64,000 nucleotides of DNA, taken from contig NZ_JAFBBW010000001.1 of the NCBI RefSeq assembly GCF_016907355.1, positions 1,550,001-1,614,000 of the forward strand, given 5' to 3'. The translations under genes were made by a program, and so were the position numbers. The stretch's first letter is position 1. Every line of letters begins with the position of its first letter. Below are positions 37,995 to 46,768 of this stretch, one piece after another. Below the pieces are notes generated by a model. The model did not search any database. It was not told where the DNA came from and was given only the letters and a program-made list of their open reading frames with translations. This DNA is from Agromyces aurantiacus. GTDB lineage: Bacteria > Actinomycetota > Actinomycetes > Actinomycetales > Microbacteriaceae.

Positions 37995-38410
37995 CGCGCG
38001 GTCTCCGGCCCGCCGGGCGCCTCGTGCGCGTACTCGTCGGCCTCGTACCGGCCGTCGGCGAACACGATGAGCGCCGCACCGTCGTCGAGATAGGTCTGCT
38101 GCGCCCACACGCCCGCTTCGATCAGCACGGCGGGATGCTCCTCGTCGAGGGTCAGCCGGGCGAGCTGCCCGTCGCGGCGGAGCTCGAGCTCGATCGTGCC
38201 GCTCGCGCGGAAGAGCACCTGCCGCACGCGCCGGTGCGCGTGACCGCCGCGGACGGCGCCGCGCGGCGCGTCGACCACGAAGGTGCGGACCACCCGGAAC
38301 CCGAGGTCGTCGAACGTGAGTGGAACGAGCGAACCCCGCTCGTCGCGGAAGCGGTCGAGTTCGAGGACTCGCACCATCCCGTCGAGGAGCGGGGTTCGTT
38401 CGGTCGGCAT
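37991..38410 (-). CDS. FdtA/QdtA-like cupin (sugar 3,4-ketoisomerase family)
   Basis: 139 residues. Cupin core with RGGHAHRRVRQVLFRASGTIELEL, the His-x-His pair seen in TDP-4-oxo-6-deoxyglucose 3,4-ketoisomerases (FdtA, QdtA, WxcM C-terminal domain), then AGVWAQQTYLDDGAALIVFA and YEADEY at the C-terminus. It may isomerise a nucleotide 4-keto-6-deoxy sugar. No rml genes or aminotransferase accompany it here. Leaderless: TACAGT six bases before the ATG at 38410. First gene of the operon. Confidence 0.82.
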   Translation of the reverse strand: MPTERTPLLDGMVRVLELDRFRDERGSLVPLTFDDLGFRVVRTFVVDAPRGAVRGGHAHRRVRQVLFRASGTIELELRRDGQLARLTLDEEHPAVLIEAGVWAQQTYLDDGAALIVFADGRYEADEYAHEAPGGPETAR

Positions 38411-38416
38411 GCTCAG

Positions 38417-38422
38417 ACTGTA
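38417..38422 (-). promoter_or_regulatory. Leaderless -10 box for the FdtA-like operon
   Basis: TACAGT ends six bases before the ATG at 38410. Confidence 0.5.
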
Positions 38423-38435
38423 GCGGCCCGCCGCG

Positions 38436-38466
38436 GCTCGGGAGGCGTCGATGACGCCTCCCGAGC
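38436..38466 (-). terminator. Terminator of the hpa operon
   Basis: GCTCGGGAGGCGTC (38436-38449) pairs with its complement at 38453-38466 around a three-base loop, just past the hpaD stop. Confidence 0.7.
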
Positions 38467-38471
38467 GGGGG

Positions 38472-39638
38472 TCAGAGCTGGTGGCCGAGCTTGTACTCGC
38501 CCTGCTTCCACTCCGGCATCGATTCCTCGCCCTCGCCCTGGCGCGTGTACGAGAAGCCGTCGGCGCCGATTGTCACGGCCATCTCGCTCGCGTCGGTGCG
38601 CGCGACGACCTCCTTGGGGTTCCCGTCGAGGTCGAGCACCAGCGAGGCCTCGGTGTACCACGAGGGCACGACCGGGTTGCCCCACCAGTCGCGGCGCTGG
38701 TTGTCGTGCACGTCCCAGGTGACCACGGGGTTGTCGGGGTCGCCGGTGTAGTAGTCCTGCGTGTAGATCTCGACGCGGTGGCCGTCGGGGTCGCGCAGGT
38801 AGAGGTAGAACGCGTTCGAGACTCCGTGACGTCCGGGGCCGCGCTCGATGCGGTCGCTCTGGCGGAGCGCGCCGAGCTTGTCGCAGATGGCGAGGATGTT
38901 GTGCTTCTCGTGGGTCGAGAACGCGACGTGGTGCATGCGGGGGCCGTCGCCACCGGTCATGGCGGTGTCGTGCACGGTGGGCTTGCGGCGCATCCACGCG
39001 GCGTACACCGTGCCCTCCTCGTCCTGGATGTCCTCGGTCACCCGGAAGCCGAGGTCCTGCATGAACTTCGTGGCGCGCGGGACATCCGGGGTGACCTGGT
39101 TGAAGTGGTCGAGCCGCACGAGCGCGCCCGGCGTGTACAGGTCGTAGCGCCACGCGAGGCGCTCGACGTGCTCGACGTCGTGGAAGAACTCGTACGGGAA
39201 GCCCAGCGGGTCCTCGACGCGCACCGAGTCGCCGATGCCCTTCGTGAAGCCCTCGGCGCGACGCTCGACGCGGCAGCCGAGCTCGGTGTAGAACGCGACG
39301 GCCGTGTCGAGGTCCTCGGGAGTGCGCACGCGGTAGCTGAACGCGGCCACCGCGGCGACGGGGCCCTTGCGCAGCACGAGGTTGTGGTGGATGAACTCCT
39401 CGAGCGAGCGGAGGTAGACGGTCTCCTCGTCCTCCTCGGTCACGGTCAGGCCGAGCACGTCGACGTAGAACGCGCGCGAGCGTGCGAGGTCGGTCACCAC
39501 GAGCTCCATGTAGGCGCAGCGCAGGATGTCGGGGGCCGGCGCCGACGGGGTCGGGATGGGGTCGTCGGTGTGGATGGGCGCCTCCTGGCTCACGTAGAAG
39601 CCCGAGGAGGTCAGCGTCTTGTCGTCGCGGTTGGTCAT
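38472..39638 (-). CDS. hpaD: 3,4-dihydroxyphenylacetate 2,3-dioxygenase
   Basis: 388 residues, a type I extradiol dioxygenase of the vicinal-oxygen-chelate fold with an N-terminal extension. Metal ligands are visible in order: His in VRLDHFNQV, His in MHHVAFSTHEKH and Glu in HRVEIYTQDYY, as in the Brevibacterium and Arthrobacter homoprotocatechuate enzymes. It opens the catechol ring of homoprotocatechuate to 5-carboxymethyl-2-hydroxymuconate semialdehyde. Last gene of the operon, 40 bases after hpaE. Confidence 0.93.
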   Translation of the reverse strand: MTNRDDKTLTSSGFYVSQEAPIHTDDPIPTPSAPAPDILRCAYMELVVTDLARSRAFYVDVLGLTVTEEDEETVYLRSLEEFIHHNLVLRKGPVAAVAAFSYRVRTPEDLDTAVAFYTELGCRVERRAEGFTKGIGDSVRVEDPLGFPYEFFHDVEHVERLAWRYDLYTPGALVRLDHFNQVTPDVPRATKFMQDLGFRVTEDIQDEEGTVYAAWMRRKPTVHDTAMTGGDGPRMHHVAFSTHEKHNILAICDKLGALRQSDRIERGPGRHGVSNAFYLYLRDPDGHRVEIYTQDYYTGDPDNPVVTWDVHDNQRRDWWGNPVVPSWYTEASLVLDLDGNPKEVVARTDASEMAVTIGADGFSYTRQGEGEESMPEWKQGEYKLGHQL

Positions 39639-39678
39639 GTCAGCGTCCTTGCCTGTGGTGAGTCGATGGGATGGCGCC

Positions 39679-41214
39679 TCAGCGCGGGTCCGGGTCGTCG
39701 AGGTCGGTCTCGTCGTGGTGCTCCTGCTTGCCGAACGTCGGGTTGTGCACGGCCCCGAGGGTGATGTGCACGGCCTGCTGGTCGGTGTAGAAGTCGATCG
39801 AGCGGTAGCCGCCCTCGTGGCCGAGGCCCGAGGCCTTCACGCCGCCGAAGGGCGTGCGCAGGTCGCGGACGTTGTTGGAGTTGAGCCACACCATGCCCGC
39901 CTCGACGGCCTGCGAGAAGTTGTGGGCGCGCTTGAGGTCGTTCGTCCAGATGTAGGCCGCGAGGCCGTACTTCACGCCGTTGGCGAGCTCGAGCGCCTCC
40001 TCGTCGGAGTCGAACGGCGTGATGGCGACGACCGGGCCGAAGATCTCCTCCTGGAAGATCCGGGCGTCCTTCGGGACGTCGGCGAAGACCGTCGGTGCGA
40101 CGTAGTTGCCGGTGGGGAAGCCGTCGGGGCGACCGCCGCCGGCGACGAGGCGGCCCTCGGTCTTGCCGATCTCGACGTAGCTCATGACCTTCTCGTAGTG
40201 CTCGGGGTGCACGAGCGCGCCGACCTCGGTCTTGGGGTCGTGCGGGTCGCCGACCACCACTCGCTTCGCCTGCGCGGCGTACTTCTCGACGAACTCGTCG
40301 TAGATCGCACGCTCGACGAGGATGCGGCTGCCGGCCGTGCAGCGCTCGCCGTTCAGCGAGAACACGCCGAAGATGGTCGCGTCGACGGCCGCGTCGAGGT
40401 CGGCGTCGGCGAACACCACGGCGGGGCTCTTGCCGCCGAGCTCCATGGAGAGCCCCTTGAGGAACGGGGCGGCGTTGCCGAAGATGATCTGCCCGGTGCG
40501 GCTCTCACCGGTGAACGAGATGAGCGGGACATCCGGATGCTTCACCAGCGCGTCGCCCGCCTCCTCGCCGAGGCCGTTGACGAGGTTGAAGACGCCCTTC
40601 GGCAGGCCCGCCTCCTCGAAGATGCCGGCCCACAGCGACGCCGACAGCGGCGTGAACTCGGCGGGCTTCAGCACGACCGTGTTGCCGGTCGCGAGAGCGG
40701 GTCCGAGCTTCCACGACTCGAGCATGAACGGCGTGTTCCACGGCGTGATGAGCCCGGCGACGCCGATCGGCTTGCGGTTGACGTAGTTCACCTGCCGGCC
40801 GGGCACCTTGTAGGTGTCGTCGGCCTGCGCCACGATCAGGTCGGCGAAGAACCGGAAGTTCTCGGCGGCGCGCCGCGCCTGGCCGAGCGCCTGCGTGATC
40901 GGCAGGCCCGAGTCGAACGACTCGAGCTCGGCGAGCTGCGCGTCGCGCGACTCGACGAGGTCGGCGATGCGGTGGAGCACGCGGGAGCGCTCGCGCGGCA
41001 GCATGCGCGGCCACGGCCCCTCGGTGAAGGCGCGCCGGGCGGCCGCGACCGCTCGGTCGATGTCGGCCTTCTGGCCCGCCGCGGCCTGCACGTAGGTCTC
41101 GTTGCTGACGGGGTCGAGCACGTCGAAGGTCTCGCCGCCGATCGAGTCGACGAACTCGCCGTCGATGTAGTGGCGGATGCGGTCGGGCAGGCCCTCGGGA
41201 ACGAAATGCGTCAT
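39679..41214 (-). CDS. hpaE: 5-carboxymethyl-2-hydroxymuconate semialdehyde dehydrogenase
   Basis: 511 residues of the aldehyde dehydrogenase superfamily. VAGLITPWNTPFML, the catalytic Glu in SMELGGKSPAVV, catalytic Cys in NGERCTAGSRI and EEIFGPVVAITPF are all present. Position between hpaD and the hpaG/hpaI/hpaH genes assigns it to oxidation of the ring-cleavage product. The ATG at 41214 overlaps the GntR stop. The C-terminus HDETDLDDPDPR is unusually acidic. Confidence 0.92.
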   Translation of the reverse strand: MTHFVPEGLPDRIRHYIDGEFVDSIGGETFDVLDPVSNETYVQAAAGQKADIDRAVAAARRAFTEGPWPRMLPRERSRVLHRIADLVESRDAQLAELESFDSGLPITQALGQARRAAENFRFFADLIVAQADDTYKVPGRQVNYVNRKPIGVAGLITPWNTPFMLESWKLGPALATGNTVVLKPAEFTPLSASLWAGIFEEAGLPKGVFNLVNGLGEEAGDALVKHPDVPLISFTGESRTGQIIFGNAAPFLKGLSMELGGKSPAVVFADADLDAAVDATIFGVFSLNGERCTAGSRILVERAIYDEFVEKYAAQAKRVVVGDPHDPKTEVGALVHPEHYEKVMSYVEIGKTEGRLVAGGGRPDGFPTGNYVAPTVFADVPKDARIFQEEIFGPVVAITPFDSDEEALELANGVKYGLAAYIWTNDLKRAHNFSQAVEAGMVWLNSNNVRDLRTPFGGVKASGLGHEGGYRSIDFYTDQQAVHITLGAVHNPTFGKQEHHDETDLDDPDPR

Positions 41215-41966
41215 GCGATCTGTGCCTCCTGGTTCGAAGCGGATGCCGCGGCGGCGTCGCCGGGCTCGGAAACGGGTTCGGTCGTGGTGCGCGCGCCCGT
41301 GGCATCCGTCGGCGGCTTGTGCGTCGATTGGTACGCGAGCACGGCGTCGAGCGTCGCCGTGCGGTGCTCGCGGGCGGCGAGCTCGATCTCGATGGGGGCG
41401 GCGCCCCGCTCGATGAGGTCGAGGATGCGCGCGTGCTCGGCGACCGAGTCGCGCGCACGTCCGGGGACGAAGCTGAACGACGAGTCGCGGAGCACGCGCA
41501 TGCGGTTCCAGCCGCGGTGCACGAGATCGAGCACGTGCGGGTTCGGGCATTCCTCGAAGAGGATGGCGTGGAACTCGAGGTTGAGCTCGGTGAAGCGGTG
41601 CGGGTCGAAGTCGTCGAGCGTGCGACGCATCCGCTCGTTGACCTCGCGCGCGCGGGCGAGGTGATCGGCGGTGAGTCGCGGCGCCGAGAGGCTCGTGGCG
41701 AACCCCTCGACGAGAGCGAGGGTCTCCATCGTGTGCTGGTACTCGGCCTCCTTCTGGAGGGCGACCTGCGCGCCGACGTTGCGCTCGAAGGTCACGAGCC
41801 CCTCGGCCTCGAGCCTGCGGATGGCCTCCCGCACGGGCACGACCGACACGTCGAGCTCGGCGGCGATCTGCGCGAGAACGAGCCGGTACCCGGGGACGTA
41901 GCGGCCGTCGTCGATGCGCTCGCGGAGGAAGCGGTAGGCGCGCTCGGACTTGCTCTCGGCGCTCAT
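41211..41966 (-). CDS. GntR family regulator inside the hpa operon
   Basis: 251 residues. Winged-helix N-terminus (AYRFLRERIDDGRYVPGYRL, SVVPVREAIRRLEAEGLVTFE) and an FCD-type ligand domain, plus a disordered C-terminal extension (TDATGARTTTEPVSEPGD). Overlaps hpaG upstream and hpaE downstream by 4 bases each. Probably autoregulated and controls the operon and the divergent transporter through the GTATCYGAAATC motif at 43491 and 45187. The effector is likely a pathway metabolite. Confidence 0.87.
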   Translation of the reverse strand: MSAESKSERAYRFLRERIDDGRYVPGYRLVLAQIAAELDVSVVPVREAIRRLEAEGLVTFERNVGAQVALQKEAEYQHTMETLALVEGFATSLSAPRLTADHLARAREVNERMRRTLDDFDPHRFTELNLEFHAILFEECPNPHVLDLVHRGWNRMRVLRDSSFSFVPGRARDSVAEHARILDLIERGAAPIEIELAAREHRTATLDAVLAYQSTHKPPTDATGARTTTEPVSEPGDAAAASASNQEAQIA

Positions 41967-43471
41967 CGCTCGCCTGCCTCTCGCTCGTACCGTGCCCGCC
42001 AGTCGGCGTTCAAGGGGAACAGGCCGTCGACCGACTCGCCGCGGCCGACCTGCTCGGCGATCCAGGCGTCCTCGCGCTCCTGCGCCTCGCTCTCGGCGAG
42101 CACCTCGGCGACGAGCGCCGGCGGGATGACGATCACGCCGTCGCCGTCGCCCACGATCACGTCGCCGGGCTGCACGGCGGCGCCGCCGCAGGCGATCGTG
42201 ACGTCGGTCTCCCACGGCACGTGGCGGCGGCCGAGCACGGCCGGGTGCGGGCCCTGCGAGAACACGGGCAGGCCGATCTCGGCGACCATGTCGGCGTCGC
42301 GCACGCCGCCGTCGGTCACGACGCCCGCGGCGCCGCGCACCTTCGCGCGCAGCGCGAGCACGTCGCCGACCGTGCCGGTGCGGCGCTCGCCGCGCGCCTC
42401 GACGACGAGGACCTCGCCGGGCTCGACGGTGTCGAACGCGCGCTTCTGCGCATTGAACCCGCCGCCGTGCGACGCGAAGAGGTCGGGGCGGAAGGGGACG
42501 AAGCGGAGCGTCTTCGCACGGCCGATGAGCCGCTGGCCGGGGCGGAGGGCCTGCACGCCCTCGATCACGATGTCGTGGTAGCCGCGCTTGCGGAGGGCGA
42601 CCGACAGGGTGGCCACGCCGACGCGGCCCAGCCGCGCTCGGAGGTCGTCGCTGAGCTCGAAGACCGGGTCGGATGTCGCGGACTCTGCAGCTTCCGACGG
42701 CGCCGTCGCGCGCCCGGCCGCGACCGCCGCCGCGAGTTCCTCCTCGGAGCCCCATGCCTCGACGCGCTGCAGGTCGTCGACGGCGGGCCTCGTGCCGTGG
42801 TCGCCGAAGGGCTCGGCGCCCTCGGTGATGCGCGTCACGAGACGTCCGGACGAGGGCGAGCCCGGGGCATCCGGCGCGTCGACCTCGACCTCGACCACGT
42901 CACCGGGCACGACGACCGAGGAACCCGCCGGCGTGCCGGTGAGGATCACGTCGCCGGTCTCGAGCGTCATGAGCTGCGAGAGGTCGGCGATGAGCTGCGA
43001 GAACGGGAAGAGCAGGGTGTCGCTCGTGTCGTCCTGCACGAGCGCGCCGTTGACCCAGGTGCGCACGCGCAGCGCGTCGGGGGAGAGCTCGGCGGCGGGG
43101 ATGAGTACGGGACCGATCGGCGTGAAGCCGTCGCCGCCCTTGGAGCGGACGTTCGAGCCCTTGTCGGCCGCGCGGAGGTCGTACAGCCCGAAGTCGTTCG
43201 CGGCCGTGACGGCGGCGACGTGCGACCACGCATCGGCGGGGGCGATGCGGCGGCCGGGCTCGCCGATCACGAGGGCGATCTCGCCCTCGAACGCGAGCAG
43301 CTCGGTGCCCGCGGGGCGCTCGAGCGTGGCGCCGGTCTCGGCGAGCGAGCTCGCGGGCTTGAAGAAGTAGCTCGGCGCGGCCGGCGTGCGGCCCCGCTGC
43401 GCGGCGCGCGAGGGGTAGTTCAGGTGCACGGCGATGATCTTGCCGGGGGTGGCGATGCCGTCGTGGGCCAT
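41963..43471 (-). CDS. HpaG-like FAA hydrolase fused to an RraA-family domain
   Basis: 502 residues in two parts. Residues about 10-235 are a fumarylacetoacetate-hydrolase-fold domain (ELLAFEGEIALVIGEPGRRI, TAANDFGLYDLRAADKG, GDVILTGTPAGS), the isomerase/decarboxylase type of HpaG. After a linker, residues about 275-495 are RraA/HMG-aldolase-like, with an Asp, twenty residues and then Arg-Asp (GVVTDGGVRDADM), the D-X20-R-D spacing of active class II aldolases of this family. In Escherichia HpaG both halves are FAA domains. The second half here may take the decarboxylation or another late step. The ATG at 43471 follows GAGGACGCTCC. Confidence 0.87.
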   Translation of the reverse strand: MAHDGIATPGKIIAVHLNYPSRAAQRGRTPAAPSYFFKPASSLAETGATLERPAGTELLAFEGEIALVIGEPGRRIAPADAWSHVAAVTAANDFGLYDLRAADKGSNVRSKGGDGFTPIGPVLIPAAELSPDALRVRTWVNGALVQDDTSDTLLFPFSQLIADLSQLMTLETGDVILTGTPAGSSVVVPGDVVEVEVDAPDAPGSPSSGRLVTRITEGAEPFGDHGTRPAVDDLQRVEAWGSEEELAAAVAAGRATAPSEAAESATSDPVFELSDDLRARLGRVGVATLSVALRKRGYHDIVIEGVQALRPGQRLIGRAKTLRFVPFRPDLFASHGGGFNAQKRAFDTVEPGEVLVVEARGERRTGTVGDVLALRAKVRGAAGVVTDGGVRDADMVAEIGLPVFSQGPHPAVLGRRHVPWETDVTIACGGAAVQPGDVIVGDGDGVIVIPPALVAEVLAESEAQEREDAWIAEQVGRGESVDGLFPLNADWRARYEREAGER

Positions 43472-43490
43472 GGAGCGTCCTCGTCTCTTC

Positions 43491-43511
43491 GTATCTGAAA
43501 TCGTATACGAT
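43491..43511. promoter_or_regulatory. GntR operator upstream of the hpaG fusion
   Basis: GTATCTGAAATC followed directly by GTATACGAT; core palindrome ATCGTATACGAT at 43500-43511. It lies 20 bases before the hpaG start, suggesting an internal promoter within the operon. Confidence 0.7.
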
Positions 43512-43535
43512 CCGGATGGCTGATGCAAGGGATCG

Positions 43536-44342
43536 TCAGTACGAGGTGCGGGGCGCGCCATCCGACGCCGTGGCGCCCGCGACGAACCGGTCGGCGAGTC
43601 CCTCGGAGGCGCGCGCCACGATCGACACGTCGGCCCCCACCGCGACGAAGGCGGCACCCGCGGCCAGGTACGCCTCGGCCTCGTCGGGCACGAACGCGTT
43701 CACGCCCGCGGGCTTGCCCGCCGCGGCCGCTGCGCGAAGCGCCGTGCGCACCGCCTCGACGACCTCGGGATGCGACGGCTCGCCGAGCCGGCCCATCGAC
43801 GCGGCGAGGTCGGCCGGGCCCACGAAGATCGCGTCGACGCCGTCGACCGCGACGATCTCGTCGACGGCGGCGACGGCCGCGGCCGACTCGATCTGCACCG
43901 TGAGGCTCACGGTCGACGACGCGTTCGCCAGGTAGCCGGGTACGCGGTTCCAGCGCGACGAGCGCGCGAGCGACGCGCCCACGCCGCGCACGCCCCCGGC
44001 GGGGTAGCGGATGGCGCGCACGAGCTCCTCGGCGTGCGCCGCCGAGTCGACCATGGGCACGAGCAGGTTCTGCGCGCCGAGGTCGAGCACCTGCTTGATG
44101 ACGACGGTGTCGCCGATCGGCACGCGCACGACCGGGGCGACGGGGTAGGCCGAGACCGCGTAGAGCTGCGCGAGGATCGACTCGAGGCCGTTGGGGGAGT
44201 GCTCGGCGTCGATGAGCACCCAGTCGACGCCGCTCCCGGCGACGATCTCGGCCATGATCGGGCTGCCCGAGCAGGCCCAGAGGCCGACGAGCGGGCGGTC
44301 GGCCGCGGCGAGCCGCGCGCCGAAGGTGTCGGGCAGGTTCAT
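43536..44342 (-). CDS. hpaI: 2,4-dihydroxyhept-2-ene-1,7-dioate aldolase
   Basis: 268 residues of the HpcH/HpaI class II aldolase family: GLWACSGSPIMAEIVA, DWVLIDAEHSPN, the metal Glu in VQIESAAAV and the GPADLAASMG loop. Cleaves the hydrated dienoate to pyruvate and succinic semialdehyde in the last step of homoprotocatechuate breakdown. The ATG at 44342 overlaps the hpaH stop. Confidence 0.93.
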   Translation of the reverse strand: MNLPDTFGARLAAADRPLVGLWACSGSPIMAEIVAGSGVDWVLIDAEHSPNGLESILAQLYAVSAYPVAPVVRVPIGDTVVIKQVLDLGAQNLLVPMVDSAAHAEELVRAIRYPAGGVRGVGASLARSSRWNRVPGYLANASSTVSLTVQIESAAAVAAVDEIVAVDGVDAIFVGPADLAASMGRLGEPSHPEVVEAVRTALRAAAAAGKPAGVNAFVPDEAEAYLAAGAAFVAVGADVSIVARASEGLADRFVAGATASDGAPRTSY

Positions 44343-45124
44343 GCGAATCGGCACGTGATCGCTCCCAGGGGTCCGTACTCGGCATGGACGGTGTCGCCGC
44401 GCTCGACCCACATCGGGCGCGTGAACGAGCCGGCGAGGATGATCTCGCCGGCCTCGAGCGCCTGCCCGTGCTGGGCCAGCTTGTTCGCGAGCCAGGCCAC
44501 GCCCATCGCCGGGTGGCCGAGCACGGCGCCCGCGACGCCCGACTCCTCGATGGTCTCGTTGCGGTAGAGCAGCGCGGGCACCCAGCGCAGGTCGACCGCG
44601 TCGACCTCGACCGGTGTGCCGCCGACGACCATCGCGCCCATGGCCGCGTTGTCGGAGATGGTGTCGACGATCGTGCGCCCCTGCATCTCGATGTGCGAGT
44701 TGAGGATCTCGAGTGCCGGCACGACGTAGGCCGTCGCGTCGAGCACGTCGAAGATCGTGGTCCCGGGGCCCGTGAGGGGCTTCGCGAGCACGAACGCGAG
44801 CTCGACTTCGATGCGCACGTTGGAGAAGCGGTCGTATTCGACGACCGCCCCCGACTCGTAGACCATGTCGTCGAGGATCACGCCGTAGTCGGGCTCGGTG
44901 ATGCCCGTCGCGACCTGCATGACCTTGGACGTGAGGCCGATCTTGCGGCCCACGAGCCGGCGACCGCCCTCGATCGCGCGCTCGGCCCACAGCCGCTGCA
45001 CGGCGTAGGCGTCCTCGACGGTCATCTCGGGGTTGCGGGCCATGAGGAGGGGAACCGTCGTGCGGTCGCGGTCGGCGGCGAGCAGTTCGTCGGCGATCTC
45101 GGTGATGCGTGCTGGGTCGAGCAA
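44339..45124 (-). CDS. hpaH: 2-oxohept-4-ene-1,7-dioate hydratase
   Basis: 261 residues from a TTG (LLDPARITEIADELLAADR), of the hydratase/decarboxylase family: GRKIGLTSKVMQ, EVELAFVLAKPL and TISDNAAMGAMVVGG. It adds water to the heptadienoate before the HpaI step. The TTG start is chosen because it sits at the expected homologous N-terminus; upstream in-frame ATGs read into the operator region. First gene of the operon. Confidence 0.9.
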   Translation of the reverse strand: MLDPARITEIADELLAADRDRTTVPLLMARNPEMTVEDAYAVQRLWAERAIEGGRRLVGRKIGLTSKVMQVATGITEPDYGVILDDMVYESGAVVEYDRFSNVRIEVELAFVLAKPLTGPGTTIFDVLDATAYVVPALEILNSHIEMQGRTIVDTISDNAAMGAMVVGGTPVEVDAVDLRWVPALLYRNETIEESGVAGAVLGHPAMGVAWLANKLAQHGQALEAGEIILAGSFTRPMWVERGDTVHAEYGPLGAITCRFA

Positions 45125-45186
45125 TGTGTCTCCACTCCGTCGTCGAGGCCTGCGGGTGATGCTACGCGATATCGACATCACATTTG

Positions 45187-45207
45187 GTATCCGAAATCAT
45201 ATACGAT
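45187..45207. promoter_or_regulatory. GntR operator between hpaH and the MHS transporter
   Basis: GTATCCGAAATC followed by ATATACGAT, 19 of 21 bases identical to the site at 43491-43511. In the shared promoter region of hpaH (minus) and the transporter (plus). Confidence 0.75.
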
Positions 45208-45281
45208 AGTCTCCGAGCCTGCCCCGCCAGTCGGGGCGGCATCCACCCATCCGCGGACCGACAGAGGAGTCGAATCCCGCC

Positions 45282-46661
45282 ATGACCGCGACACCCGACA
45301 CCGAATTCCACGCCGCGACCCGGCCGCACGAGCTGCGCCGTGTCGCCTTCGCCACCGTGATCGGCACGACCATCGAGTGGTACGACTTCTTCCTGTACGC
45401 GAGCGCGGCGGGCCTCGTGTTCGGCGCGCTGTTCTTCGCGCCCGCCGGCCCGCAGTTCGCGACGATCCTCTCGTTCGCGACCGTCGGCATCAGCTTCCTG
45501 TTCCGCCCGCTCGGCGCGTTCCTGGCCGGGCACTTCGGCGACAAGATCGGCCGCAAGGCGATGCTCGTGATCACGCTCATCCTCATGGGCGCCGCGACGA
45601 CGCTCATCGGCGTGCTCCCGACGTACGAGCAGATCGGCATGGCCGCACCCGTGCTGCTCATCCTGCTCCGCGTCCTCCAGGGCCTGTCGACCGGCGGTGA
45701 GTGGGGCGGCGCGGTCCTCATGGCCGTCGAGCACGCACCCGGCGGCAAGCGCGGCCGCTTCGGCGCGTTCCCGCAGATCGGCGTGCCGATCGGCCTGCTG
45801 CTCGCCTCGGGCGTCCTCGCGCTCATGACGGGCGTCATCTCGCCCGGCGACGCGTTCCTCGAGTGGGGCTGGCGCATCCCGTTCCTGCTGAGCTTCGTGC
45901 TCATCATCGTCGGCATCATCGTGCGCCGCGCGGTCGACGAGAGCCCCGTGTTCCAGGAGCTCGCCGCGAAGAAGGAGCGGGCGAAGACCCCGATCCTCAC
46001 GCTGTTCCGCCGGCACTGGCTGCTCGTCGTGCTCGCCGCGCTCACCTTCGCGGGCAACAACGCCGCCGGCTACATGACCACGGGCGGCTACCTGCAGAAC
46101 TACGCCACGATGCCCGTCGCCGACGGCGGGCTCGTCGGCATGGAGCGCACGCCCGTGCTGCTCGCGGTCGCGGGCGCCTCGATCGTCTGGCTCATCACGA
46201 CGTTCTCGGCCGGCGTCGTCTCCGACCGCATCGGCCGGAAGAACACGTACGTCATCGGCTGGATCGCGTTCCTCGCGACCGTGTTCCTGCTCTTCCCCCT
46301 CACGAACACCGGCAACCCGTGGCTGCTGTTCCTCGGCGTCTCGCTCTTCGCGATCGGCAACGGCTTCACCTACGGCCAGCAGGCCGCGTACTTCACCGAG
46401 CTCTTCCCCGCCTCGATCCGCTACTCGGGCGTCTCGATCACCTACGCGATCGGCGCGATCATCGGCGGCGCCTTCGCGCCGATGATCGCCGCGTGGCTCG
46501 TGCAGTCGACGGGCACCGCGACCTCGGTCGCGTTCTACATCGCCGGCGTCATGGTGATCGCCTTCATCGCGACCCTCTTGCTGCGCGACCGCACGGGCAT
46601 CCCGCTCGGTCCCGACCACGAGGCCGAGCAGTCCGAGCGGCACTTCGTCTGGGAGAAGTAG
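45282..46661 (+). CDS. MHS family MFS transporter
   Basis: 459 residues and about twelve membrane helices. The metabolite:H+ symporter signature is clear: TTIEWYDFFLYASAAG in helix 1, GHFGDKIGRK in the 2-3 loop, and LQGLSTGGEWGGA. Imports an organic acid; divergent placement from hpaH with a shared operator suggests 4-hydroxyphenylacetate or homoprotocatechuate. Convergent with TetR, a hairpin terminator between. Confidence 0.88.
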   Translation: MTATPDTEFHAATRPHELRRVAFATVIGTTIEWYDFFLYASAAGLVFGALFFAPAGPQFATILSFATVGISFLFRPLGAFLAGHFGDKIGRKAMLVITLILMGAATTLIGVLPTYEQIGMAAPVLLILLRVLQGLSTGGEWGGAVLMAVEHAPGGKRGRFGAFPQIGVPIGLLLASGVLALMTGVISPGDAFLEWGWRIPFLLSFVLIIVGIIVRRAVDESPVFQELAAKKERAKTPILTLFRRHWLLVVLAALTFAGNNAAGYMTTGGYLQNYATMPVADGGLVGMERTPVLLAVAGASIVWLITTFSAGVVSDRIGRKNTYVIGWIAFLATVFLLFPLTNTGNPWLLFLGVSLFAIGNGFTYGQQAAYFTELFPASIRYSGVSITYAIGAIIGGAFAPMIAAWLVQSTGTATSVAFYIAGVMVIAFIATLLLRDRTGIPLGPDHEAEQSERHFVWEK

Positions 46662-46685
46662 CGCCGCCCGGCGTCTCGGGACCAC

Positions 46686-46725
46686 GAGCGGATGCCGCGT
46701 ACCGCACGGTGCGCGGCATCCGCTC
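46686..46725. terminator. Hairpin with GCGGATGCCGC arms after the MHS transporter
   Basis: GAGCGGATGCCGCG (46686-46699) pairs with its complement at 46712-46725. Same arm core as the hairpins at 1126 and 62091. Confidence 0.65.
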
Positions 46726-46768
46726 GTCTCAGGTCCCCGGTTCGCCGAGCGCCGGTTCGCGAGCGTCG

